A DNA stretch of 64,000 nt, from contig OY740774.1 in assembly GCA_963513935.1 (NCBI GenBank), positions 21,843,949 to 21,907,948 on the forward strand. Direction: 5' to 3'. A model generated the notes under the pieces. That model had not been told where the DNA came from, made no database searches, and worked only from the letters and a program-made list of their open reading frames with translations. Of this stretch, positions 22,765 through 32,424 are shown piece by piece. Origin of the DNA: Aphrophora alni. Lineage: Eukaryota > Arthropoda > Insecta > Hemiptera > Aphrophoridae. How positions within the stretch are numbered: the stretch's first letter is position 1; each line of letters starts with the position of its first letter. Both the position numbers and the translations under genes were made by a program.

Positions 22765-23175
22765 GCGACGGCGACGTCTTAAGTACCGACGGAGAGCAAC
22801 CGAATTTAAGCAAATCTTCGAACAAACGTTATTGGACCACATTCGTATAGGACCGTATACCCTTTGTATACATTCCACGTAGGCTGTGTAGTGCACTTTC
22901 AAAACCACTGCGTGATCATCAATATAGGAGAAATCTTTCAGAAGCACCAAGACATAAATACATGAAAACATGTAAGTTATTATAACATTACATGTTTAGG
23001 GCCGAACCTGAAGATATTATTTATTATGTCTTGACAGTTCAGTAGGTAGCTGCGATGTTGCCAAGTTGCTTTACAGTTTATTGAAGTACAGGTATTAGGA
23101 CAATATATTAGTTCAAGTACCTGAAGTGTGTTCAATTCGGTAGTTGAAAATCGGGAAACACTTTTAAATACATTC
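22765..23175. other. No gene recognised
   Basis: A moderately GC-rich stretch with cggcgacggcgacg near 22763-22776. A stop-poor frame on the minus strand (about 22603-22971) partly overlaps the LINE-tail-like repeat and matches no family I recognise. I treat it as noncoding. Confidence 0.35.
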
Positions 23176-23179
23176 TTCT

Positions 23180-23345
23180 TGATGTTTAAAAGAAAGAAAC
23201 CTCTCAATCAGCATCGCCTTATACAAATAGGAAGAATAGTCGCGTCAAATACTCTATTAGCGTTATGGATAGATAAGAACAAGGTCAAGAGAGATGTGAC
23301 AGTAAAGATGAATAAGAGGGATTAACGCAAGACTACATGAAAAAT
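23180..23345 (-). mobile_element. Family S fragment, inverted, interrupted by a tandem array
   Basis: It holds gaaacctctcaatcagcatc, tactctattagcgttatgg, aagaacaaggtcaagagaga and gactacatgaaaaa. The remaining family S sequence is missing because the 132-bp array begins directly after gactacatgaaaaa. Confidence 0.65.
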
Positions 23346-24355
23346 GGGGAAAATATAAAAACATATTGGGAAAGGGGGATGAAGACAACACACACATTAC
23401 CATAATGAATATTAAAATTTGAATTACCCAAAGCGTTGTGTTTTATTAGTGGTGTTGTCTTATCTTCCTGTCTTTAAATGATCGATAAAAGCATATTGGG
23501 GAGGGGGTGATGGAGACAACAAACACATCTCCATAGTTGAATTCTAAAATTTGAATTACCCTAAGCGTTGTGTTTTATTAGTGGTGTTTTCTTATCTTCC
23601 TGTCTTTTAACTATCGATAAAAACATATTAGGAAGGGGGTGATGGAGACAACAAACCCATCTCCAAAGTTGAATTCTAAAATTTGAATTACCCAAAGCGT
23701 TGTGTTTTATTAGTGGTGTTTTCTTATCTTCCTGTCTTTTAACTATCGATAAAAACATATTAGGAAGGGGGTGATGGAGACAACAAACCCACCTCCAAAA
23801 TTGAATTTTAAAATTTGATTTACCCAAAGCGTTGTGTTTTATTAGTGGTGTTGTCTTATCTTCCTGTCTTTAAATGATCGATAAAAGCATATTGGGAAGG
23901 GGGTGATGGAGACAACAAACACATCTCCATAGTTGAATTCTAAAATTTGAATTACCCTAAGCGTTGTGTTTTATTATCTTCCTGTCTTTTAATTATCGAT
24001 AAAAACATATTGGAGAGGGGGTGATGGAGACAACAAACACATCTCCATAGTTGAATTCTAAAATTTGAATTACCCAAAGCGTTGTGTTTTATTAGTGGTG
24101 TTTTCTTATTTTCCTGTCTTTAAATGATCGATAAAACATATTGGGTAGGGGGGTGAAGACAACAAACACATCTCCATATTTGAATTCTAAAATTTGTATT
24201 ACCCAAAGCGTTGTGTTTTATTAGTGGTGTTTTCTTATCTTCCTGTCTTTAAATGATCGATAAAAATATATTGAGCAGGGGGTGGTGGAGACAAAAAACA
24301 CATGTCCATAAATTGAATTTTAAAATTTGAATTACCCAAAGCGTTGTACTTTTTA
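23346..24355. repeat. 132-bp tandem array, about 7.7 copies
   Basis: aagcgttgtg recurs at 23431, 23563, 23695, 23827, 23959, 24077, 24206 and (as aagcgttgta) 24339. Steps are 132 four times, then 118, 129 and 133; the 118 step comes from loss of about 14 bases. Each monomer has an inverted motif atggaga/tctccat that could form a seven-pair hairpin. Minus-strand frames through two monomers give a repeated peptide, but stops and indels elsewhere argue against coding. Confidence 0.95.
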
Positions 24356-24359
24356 TATA

Positions 24360-24825
24360 ATTTATAATAATTGTAAGACTTGATTATGAGGAACGGTATG
24401 AGACATATATTAAGTCTTATCAAACTATGAAATCCAGTAGATAAAACTAATAGTTTTGAGGCCTATATTAAAACTTAAACTTGCAACCTAAACTAATGAA
24501 TTTCCCCAAATAATAAAGCCAAGGGTAATGAACTAGACTTGAGTCATCAAAATAATAAAGTTTTGCCGACCACTATATTTATTGTCAGGTACATAATATT
24601 ATAGTTTTAGTTATTTATAAAACTCCAGCCCTGTGATGCTTATTTTAGTTTCCAACATAGGGCTAGTTTTTTTAAGGCTTTGGTTTAATATTATTCATGT
24701 CCTATGTTTTACTATTTGATAACAAGACTATGTATTGTTTTTATACACAAATATTGACATATGTTTGAACTAAGTATAGGGTACATCAATAACATAAACA
24801 TACTACAATTATCCATTTATTATAC
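24360..24825. other. No gene; weak H2-like trace
   Basis: AT-rich DNA. About 24700-24790 shares short blocks with repeat H2 (tttgataacaaga, tttttatacacaaat) but is too decayed for a firm call. Confidence 0.35.
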
Positions 24826-24829
24826 AAAT

Positions 24830-25320
24830 TGAGCTTCTCTAAATGTAATTCCCAAAAGTTGGTTTCTTGGACCCTGTAGGAAGTGTTAAATTGTATTGGT
24901 AAATCAAGAGTTAGCAAGTAGGGTAAATTTGTTTAAAACAGTTTCTACACAGGTTTTCTGATCCTCGTAAATTATTGTGTTTATCACTACTATCTTGATG
25001 ACGGCTACTTCAAAGTCTCCACTCGCTTCACTCGTCTCCGTGTGTGGTCTCGTAACTGTACGAATATCACATTTTTCTTCCGGAGGTCAGAGTTCATATT
25101 GACATTTTTACAATAACTTCGTTTATGTCATCATAGACGGGTGAAATTTTATCTAATTTAGTGTCTTGAATAACACACTGTTTAAAATAGCCAACTATTT
25201 TTCATTTTCAATTAGATTTTTCAGAATTTCAATAGGGTCTACGAGGTTTTTATAGTTCCCTATTACAAATTCCATGCTCCTATCTTTATTTTTGTAACCG
25301 TTATTGTGCTTCTGCGAACG
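24830..25320 (-). repeat. Dispersed repeat D, inverted copy
   Basis: The reverse complement of this interval shares blocks with 46380-46870 and 55590-56070: the ttgatctaccaatac piece, the cctac/aagac-cc-aagaaac piece, and the cactcgctt(c/cg)actcg and cgaatatcacattt pieces. The family has a strong short motif cactcgcttcgctcg and its complement. It has no coding potential. Confidence 0.55.
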
Positions 25321-25574
25321 TGTACTCGCTTCTCTGGTATCAGTGACACAGAGTTGGGAAGTTAAACAGTTAAAAATTATCTGTAATTTGAAACACCTTA
25401 ACAGACTGTGCTTGTTAATTCATTTGTAACAAGTAAACTATTTTTATAACAAATTTCAATAAAATCTCTCCAAAAGCTTGACCTCTAAAATATTAACACT
25501 CATAAATTTTGTAAAACTAAGCCGAAAGTTCGTCACATTTTATGGTCTCAGATGGGTGTTTCCGTGAAAACGGT

Positions 25575-26240
25575 TGCAACACGTTATTTTCTACGGGATT
25601 CACCTGATTACGTAATCTACGGTAAAGATACTATTACACTGATGACGTTGTTCTAAGTCACGTGATCATATTGTTACACAAAAACAAATACCTCTTAATC
25701 CAAATAATCTGTCTTTATGGTTATTGTTGTCTATATATGTAGAGTTGTACAGTAATTAATTTAATGACTTAATTAAGGACAATAAGGATCAACCTGAGGC
25801 TTCCAGTAGGCTCTGAAGTTGTCTATTTCGTTATGAACTCCTTACTTAATTGTAGACAATAATCGATGTTCAGTACCGGTGTATTTACTGAAAACTGTCG
25901 GTTTAAACAACGTCACGCGCAGGTAGCTTTAAAACTGGTTTTCATACTGACTGTTGTATCTTCTTTAGTTAAGATTAAGAACAAACACCTTTTTAGTTTC
26001 GCGGCATTGTTTTTGGTTCGACAGTTTAAGCCGATCTTAACACTGACAATTCGATTTTACATAATAAGTTGGTATTTCTTGTACTGGCTCTAACACTGCT
26101 TAGAATAAAAAGAAACAGAAATTTCCATTCATATATAAATTAAAATATCTGCAGTGTCCTATTATTATGAAAATGACTTTCCAATATTCTCTTGAAAATA
26201 TTCTTCGTTCTTTATCTTTATAAATGCAATTAGTGATATT
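25575..26240 (-). repeat. Right arm of the 0.7-kb inverted duplication
   Basis: Inverted partner of 20415-21165, about 4.4 kb away. Blocks visible on the plus strand include attacgtaat, ctaagtcacgtgat, gacaataaggatcaacctga, gttatgaactc, agtaccggtgta, gttttcatactga and aacactgcttagaat. The 75-codon frame starting at 25866 lies inside the arm; its counterpart in the other arm is not an open frame, so it is not a gene. Confidence 0.85.
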
Positions 26241-26244
26241 TTAG

Positions 26245-26690
26245 CTATTCTGATCAACCCCATTATTAGGTTTTTTTAACGATTTTTGGAGGTTAGTTTG
26301 TTACCCATACGCCATACAACTTTCCCGTAAATTTGTATAAATACATGTTTGGTATGTTGTTGTAGTAAAAATAAAAATTTCACCGAGGGGACGCAAAAAT
26401 TATATTTTGTAAAATCTCCCTCCCTCTCCCCCCCCCCGTCAAAATAAAATATATTCCTTGTACACAAACTACAACTGCAGTGGAAAGTGGAAGTTGATGT
26501 AGATATAACAATGGTACTCAATGGATTTTAACGTATAAATGGATTGTCAGTGTTAAAGTGTTAGTTAACATTGGCACCGCGTTACCCAAACACAAACAAA
26601 TATAACTTATTCAAGTCCGCCCTAACATTACACAACCTATACCAACTTAATTCTTCTATTTGCAACTAATACAACAAAGATTTAAACCGC
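26245..26690. other. No gene; C-rich runs
   Basis: The segment contains a C run near 26429 and a short minus-strand frame with no recognisable domain. From about 26560 the sequence becomes less repetitive as it approaches the promoter-like cluster. Confidence 0.35.
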
Positions 26691-26706
26691 CTTAAAGTCC
26701 TTGCTC

Positions 26707-26747
26707 TGCGCATGCGTGTCCTAATTACAGGAAAAGGAAGTGACGTA
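26707..26747. promoter_or_regulatory. NRF1 site plus ETS/CRE composite, promoter-like
   Basis: TGCGCATGCGT at 26707-26717 is a near-consensus palindromic NRF1 (insect Ewg) site. Twenty bases on, ggaagtgacgtaa fuses an ETS core (GGAAG) with a CRE half (TGACGTAA). This pairing is common in TATA-less housekeeping promoters of animals. No exon can be assigned on either side, so the transcription direction and target gene are unknown. Confidence 0.35.
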
Positions 26748-26769
26748 ATGACACAATAAAGGAGCGCCT

Positions 26770-27190
26770 ATGCGACCTTGTCATTTGACATGTTATCTCA
26801 AAACATTGAAATGTTTTTTTTTTAAAAGGGAAAGGTGTGTTTGTGTTTTTCTTTAGTAAACATAAATATCCCTGAGCGTATCTACGGGAAAAGATTTTCT
26901 GTTATCGTGAATATAAATATTTTTACTTTTTATTATTATTCTCTGAAGTTGTATGAATCACACTTTCATCTGTTTTTTACACTGGGTTTGTCCGCTTCTT
27001 TCTCTGTTTGAACGGTCTAATCCTTGTGAAAGTCAACTATGAGGATTCTAAATGATGTACTCCCCCCCCCTAGCTTTCCCCTAGAAGATTCGCTAGCCCC
27101 ATGCATTTTAAAACCTTTCTATCAATATTGTCTTGTCAAAACCTAAAGCTTTCATTTCTTTCGTGAAATTTACATAAACAGGTGCTCTGT
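26770..27190. other. No feature recognised
   Basis: AT-rich DNA with a T run near 26813 and a C run near 27061. It is downstream of the NRF1/CRE cluster in plus orientation, yet no start codon with a useful frame follows. Confidence 0.35.
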
Positions 27191-27199
27191 GTTTTCACT

Positions 27200-27550
27200 T
27201 GCAGGTCAAATTACCTGAAAAGAGGCTCCTCACTGAATATGCCCATCATGTGCATGTGTTTTCTCAGGTGGCCATGTAGTGTAATGAAACACATCTTCCA
27301 CCTTCCTTATATTGCAACTGCCTAACGAAAGAAAGACAGGTTCACTTTGCTGAGGAGAAGTAAGAAGTGAGAATTTACTCATCTTAATCCTGAGAAATTC
27401 CCCCACCCTTCTCTTATGTTCTTTTCGAACCCAACTTGTATTATCAGTTTCTTGGGTATGGTATAGAACGACACAGGGCCTATTAACTTCTCCATCCAGT
27501 TACTCCATCATTTCCAGCATGTTCACCATCTGCGTATTTACTTCAAGTAA
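27200..27550 (-). pseudogene. Stop-poor minus-strand stretch, unassigned coding relic?
   Basis: One minus-strand frame runs from about 27550 to 27230 with a single in-frame stop, over 100 codons, in otherwise stop-rich DNA. It includes the peptide RKVEDVFHYTTWP, which resembles the segment just before the WPDHGVP motif of protein tyrosine phosphatases. The following residues do not continue that motif, and no catalytic HCSAG-type loop is seen. It may be a coding relic, a mobile-element fragment or chance. Confidence 0.2.
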
Positions 27551-27724
27551 TTCCAGCAAAGTATTACACAGTAGAAACCTTCCAACCTTGATGGGGTTCT
27601 GAGATAATCCCAGACAAACTTCCACCTAAATTCATTGAATTCCAGTAAACTGTAACTTATAACTGAAACACTGTAAGACACATTCTCATTTACAAGACAT
27701 GTTCCTCTATAAGTCTGACGCACC

Positions 27725-28205
27725 GTGGTTGTTTAAAATACAGGCAAAGAAGTCAAAACAAACATCTTTTTGGTTGTTCTTATACTGCAAAGTGAAGTTA
27801 TGTGTATATATCCAAATCATATAAAAAATGTCATAAACAGTTTGATAACTCAAATTTTATTCATACCCATTCTTATTGTTAAGTGTCGATCAGAGGAGAT
27901 ACAAATCTTACTTTCATCACATTTTCTTCTGTTCGTCATCATCCAGAATGAAATTTATCCTACACAATTTCAATTCCATCCAAGATTTGTGTCATCTAAA
28001 AACTTGAAAACGGAACAAGTTTTGATATCCTTAAACTGATTTCAATTTATTAATTATGTTTGTCTTGATGTCATGATGATGGATACAAAGTGTGACTGCG
28101 TGACACTGTTCAATATTATTAACCTTCGTTTTTGTGATGCGAGAGGAAACAATCACTTACAAAAATTATGTTACAACCAACAACTATTAGAATTAAGACT
28201 TTAAA
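27725..28205. other. No gene recognised
   Basis: AT-rich sequence with one 89-codon plus-strand frame (27770-28039) showing no signal peptide, domain or composition typical of coding DNA. Treated as noncoding. Confidence 0.35.
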
Positions 28206-28210
28206 ATTTA

Positions 28211-28840
28211 TCTATTTATATTAAAGTCAAAACCCACTGACTGATCACAAAATTTCTGGATCGAAGAAGCCTCGAGCTATGAATTTCTAACATGGTTTTG
28301 GGTAGGTCTTTAGACGCGTACTAAGAAAGGGTTTTGTAAATGTTCCACTCCAAGGGTGTTTTTTACCCCTAAAGCATATATATGGATCCAAGAAGCCTAG
28401 AGCTATGAATTTCTAACATGGTTTGGGGTAGGTCTGTAGTGTAGACGCGTATTAAGAAAGGGTTTTGAAAATGTTCCTTTCCAAGGATGTTTTTTACCCC
28501 AAAACTATATATTATATAAAAGTCAAAACCCACTGACTGATCACAAAATCTCTGAATCCAAGAAGCCTAGAGCTATGAATTTTTTAACATGGTTTGGGGT
28601 AGGTCTGTAGACGCGTACCAAGAAAGGGTTTTGAAAATGTTCCCCTCCAAGGGTGGTGTTTATACCCTAAAACAAGTATCATATCTTTGTTATTTATGGT
28701 TCGATTTTGATCAAAATTAGTGTTGCTGTATTTGGGCATAATTCATTTCCATACCACCACCATTAGGGTTGTGCTAAGAAAATTATTTCTTTCTAAAAAT
28801 CTCTCATTTATCCCCAGGTGATACTGGGGACATCAGCTAG
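28211..28840 (+). mobile_element. Non-autonomous Helitron-like element, about 630 bp
   Basis: The 3' end has the classic Helitron signature: a perfect 6-bp hairpin CCCCAG-gtgata-CTGGGG at 28812-28829, seven bases, then CTAG at 28837-28840 followed by T. A candidate 5' end is TCTATTTATATTAAAGTC at 28211, preceded by A, giving A|TC...CTAG|T as expected for insertion at an AT dinucleotide. The interior has three copies of an approximately 120-bp unit (aagaagcct at 28264, 28390 and 28560); the third is preceded by a second copy of the head, aagtcaaaacccactgactg. No Rep/helicase frame is present. Confidence 0.8.
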
Positions 28841-28844
28841 TTAT

Positions 28845-30280
28845 AATATAAATAAAGATTACATCTGTCAGTTGTTGCATCGTTAGTCTTCACGTGCAGT
28901 CACTAAATATTATTATTTTTTAATCTGTCTACTTTTAGGATAAATCTTGTAGGCTGACAGAATAATCTTTGACTTTCCAAACTCAATATTATAACACAAC
29001 TTGACCCCTTAAGTTACATCACTACCATTTATGTACAGACTCATACAAAACTGGTTCTTACGTTTTTATGACTTGACCTAAACATCTATTAATAAAGAAA
29101 ACTTTTTTTTTTCAAAATGACCAAAGGGCTACTAAAAACTTGGTTGGCGATTTTATGTCCTGCCATATTTGGGAAAGACAGGCATATTTGCTTTGAGACT
29201 CGTTCGTAAATTAGTTAATGTTATTGGAAATAGAGTCATTTGTTGTCATGTTGACACGCAAACTTCATTTTATGAAATGTGCATCGATCTTGGTCCTACA
29301 ACTTTTTAATGGGCTGATCCAGGTGGAGGTAACAATAAATAGTTAGTAGATAATTTAAGGTATTCAATGTAAACAATGTGTTCTAAAAAAACATATGACA
29401 GGAAATTCTACGTCTAGCGTCTGTCTGCCTCTTCTTGTTCTTATTATAATATTTGGTTTTTCTTCTGAGCAACGATTTAAAATAATTATTCCAAATTTTG
29501 AATCCTACCTTTAAAAAAAATCATTTTACACAGCTCCATTTTATAATTTATATCGAATTTTTAATTTCGTTAAATTTCAAAAGTTGTTTGATTTTCAAAA
29601 ATGAGTTAAAATTGTTTAATTTTTAATGGTAAATACAACAAAAAACAATTTACGAGCCACTATCACTTATTTTGTTGTATGTTTTAACAAACAATCAGCC
29701 AAGTCATTCTGCAAACCTTATTCACTTAAAACTACATGAGATGTTTTTCGTTTAAATATAATATACGAAAAATTATCTATTTATTTTAAGGAAACTTTTT
29801 TGTGGTTGTAATTTTTATGACAAAAATGTACCCTTTCTAACAAAAAGTTTCAATTTACAGACTTTTAATTTTCACTAGCTATGCCAAATTTTAAATAGGA
29901 CCACATCTACGTGGCAAACCGAATTAGTAGATCAAGTTTCATCAACGTCCATTCAGTGGTTCTTGAGAAAGGCTTGCGACAGTGACTAAGGGCGTGAACA
30001 TACAGGTATGTTGAAAGGCAGACAGGTTAGAGGAATGTTTCTTTAGACTTGATGTACAGAGATTTGTAAGAAATTTTGAAACAAGACTGATATAAATTAT
30101 AAATAACATGAGACTATATGTTTTTCCATATTTTCGATAACTCAAAATTTGATAAAATTTACTCTCTTTGAACCCAAGCAAAACGTTTGGCTGCCATCTT
30201 CTCAAAAATATCGGTTCGGAAATTATCGAGGGAAAATCATTCATAGAACGGTTAAAAATCGCGAGTTCATTACATTTTAA
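28845..30280. other. No gene recognised
   Basis: AT-rich DNA. About 29880-30010 (ccacatctacgtggcaaacc, cattcagtggttcttgagaa) looks like the tail of some dispersed element but has no clear second copy here. The minus-strand 100-codon frame at 29942-30244 has no recognisable domain. Confidence 0.35.
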
Positions 30281-30284
30281 TTTC

Positions 30285-30530
30285 TGTATTTTTGTTGTTG
30301 TTCAAAGGCGAAAAATCTTTCGAAAATAATATAAAATAAAGGCCCCTTATCTTCGAATACTCTAATAGCGTCAGGGTCGGAAGGGAACAAGAGTTGATTA
30401 AGAGAGACCAACAATGAAAGATGAAAAAGAGGGATCTAACACAAGATTTCACGAAAAAATATGTAGATCCAGTTAGGAGCCCTTGGAATTGCCAGAGCCG
30501 TATTCACTATAGTTAGTCCATAAGGGTCAT
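30285..30530 (-). mobile_element. Family S copy, inverted, near full length
   Basis: One of the best copies: tttgttgttgttcaaaggcg, atcttcgaatactctaatag, cgtcagggtcggaag, acaagagttgattaagagag, agagggatctaacacaagat, gtagatccagttaggagccc and gtattcactatagttag. It is useful for deriving a consensus. Confidence 0.85.
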
Positions 30531-30534
30531 CTAG

Positions 30535-31765
30535 TTAATTTTAGTGAAATGGAAAATTAATAACCTAAACTAAAATGCAAACTAAAAGTAAAAGAACATA
30601 GTTGTTCGAAAATATTTACAAACAAAGGAAAATCAACCTTGATCGTCGTCATTAAAACCTCTATTGTTAAAAAATACGATTTGCTCTCTGGATGAGTTAT
30701 GAAACGATGCGAGCTTAGGGTCTATTTTAAATACATAAATATTTTTTTCAAAATATTCTTTTAGTCACGAAAATTTTATGGAGGGGGAGGATCGATTGTA
30801 CAAAATTATCTCCCACAAGACATACATGGCGGGGAACTCGGAAACTTAAAAGTATTGTAGAGATAACAAGGAACATAATTTTTTGGTAGATGCGTATGTG
30901 AGAAAGTTAGTGCATTTTAAACGAACCGTTTATTTAATTTTAATTTGAATTTGTTCCACATCCAACTCGTCATGCCGTCAACACTAAACTGAATTTCAGT
31001 TAAAGAACATTTGCTAATTAGGCTAATTGTATAGTGTAGAAAACAAAACGCAAATTAGTATTTTGTAAGAATCATTGTTTTAAAAGTAAAGAAGTACAGT
31101 CGTTGTTACGACCTTGAGTGCAGATTTATATTCCAGAGCGGTGGACAGACAGACGAACAAAACCTGGGAGGCGCAGAGTAGCGCATTGCTTGCCTTATTT
31201 AGGTAGCGGAATAAAACATGGGCTACTTTGGACGAATTTATGTCGACAGCAGCAAGGTTAAACATTATTTTAGGGCACTTTACATAAAATGTGGGTCTAT
31301 TTATGTTATTGTTATGGTAACGTGATTTTACGTGCCCTTGTGTTTCAACCAAGTTACTGAAACGTGCTTTGGTGAGCTCTGGTATGTTTGCGTGTTGATA
31401 GAATGTAATTTATTGGACAACGAAGCGAGATCCTGTTTGAACACGACCCGTCTTTCGTTTTTATTTTAGCGTGTTTTTAAAGCAGGTATGATAAAACACG
31501 TGTACTAATCGTTATAAAATTGAATAGTAAGGTCCTTTAGAACTTGACCAAACGATGTATGTGCAATATTAATGGCGTAGGGGTTGAAGAACCCATCGCC
31601 CAATGGTTGGTAAGAAGTCTTTCTTCTGATTTGCGCTACTTCCAACTCCCCTGTAGATCTATCTTTCTTGATCTATTCTGTCAGCTCCCCCTTCTCTGAC
31701 ATCACTCCCCTTTCTTCTGTTTTTAACTCAACTGTACAGTGTAAAGCGATCCGTGTTGATGAGGT
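30535..31765. other. No gene recognised
   Basis: Mostly unique sequence. From about 31080 it is less AT-rich, and a minus-strand frame (31080-31352) shows no domain. Pyrimidine-rich sequence near 31640-31720 precedes the LINE relic but has no decisive splice or promoter feature. Confidence 0.35.
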
Positions 31766-31767
31766 AA

Positions 31768-32045
31768 ATGGCACCGGGCAAAAGATGTCACATTCGGAGC
31801 TTGTGTGAAATTTGGTTACCTCTATATCCTCTATATCCACAATATTTATTCCATCCGACCATGCAGGGTTCTGGCCAAGTCATCCCCTACCTATTGCTCT
31901 TGGGTGAAAATGAAGAGAGAAATGAAGTTTGTTCGGAATGTCACCGCAGCTCAACGTGTGATGAAATGGAGCATGCCCTCCGTGACGACTGCCAGTATGA
32001 GAATTCTCCGCTTCGTCGATATTTCCTCGATTAACGCGGAGTAAT
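31768..32045 (+). pseudogene. R1/I-type LINE ORF2 C-terminal relic
   Basis: The plus-strand frame beginning at 31768 reads TMQGSGQVIPYLLLLG, then an acidic stretch, then CSEC, eight to ten residues, DEMEH and a C six residues after the H. This resembles the C-terminal region of R1, I and related non-LTR retrotransposons: a GHG-x-F/Y-x-x-YL segment followed by a CCHC zinc knuckle with an EH-x(4-5)-C half. The frame is only 88 codons, has no reverse transcriptase before it and stops soon after. It is a 5'-truncated, decayed copy. Confidence 0.45.
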
Positions 32046-32420
32046 AAACCTAGTAGATAAAGATCGAACAGGCCACTTAGGTAGAAGGACTATGCAACAA
32101 ATAGTAGATGACCTGCCAGAACGCCTCAGAAGAGACAGTGAAAGCTCACTTATGGGTAAGATAACCAGCGCTAAGACAAACTAATGAACTACTAGAGAAT
32201 TATAACAGGAGAAGATCGACAGCATGTTGACGAAGTAGATATAGACTGAAACCGCTGACAGGGTTACTATCAATAACACCTTAGGAATCGGAATAGCAAG
32301 TGATATGACCTGCAGATCCTGGCAAGGGAGGGAGGAGACCCCACATCTGTTAGTCGAAAGCAGTGGAGTAATTCACAAGGGCTAGAAGTTTGGGAAGATA
32401 CCAGATTGATCTGAAGGAGA
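32046..32420 (+). repeat. Probable 3' continuation of the LINE relic
   Basis: Base composition stays less AT-rich than the neighbours and frames such as QQIVDDLPERLRRDSESSL follow directly on the zinc-knuckle region, interrupted by stops. About 32310-32380 (gggagggaggagacccc) has the purine-rich look of a LINE 3' untranslated region. Assignment rests on position and composition only. Confidence 0.3.
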
Positions 32421-32424
32421 TACC

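Noticed and set aside
22603..22971. 122-codon minus-strand frame with an Arg-rich stretch
   Set aside because: Overlaps a dispersed LINE-tail-like repeat and the Arg run comes from a CGG/CGA simple sequence; no family recognised.
23561..23827. 88-codon minus-strand frame with a duplicated peptide
   Set aside because: Comes from two tandem 132-bp monomers (132 is a multiple of three); neighbouring monomers have stops and indels.
25866..26093. 75-codon frame as a membrane-like small protein
   Set aside because: Lies in an inverted-duplication arm whose partner arm does not preserve the frame.
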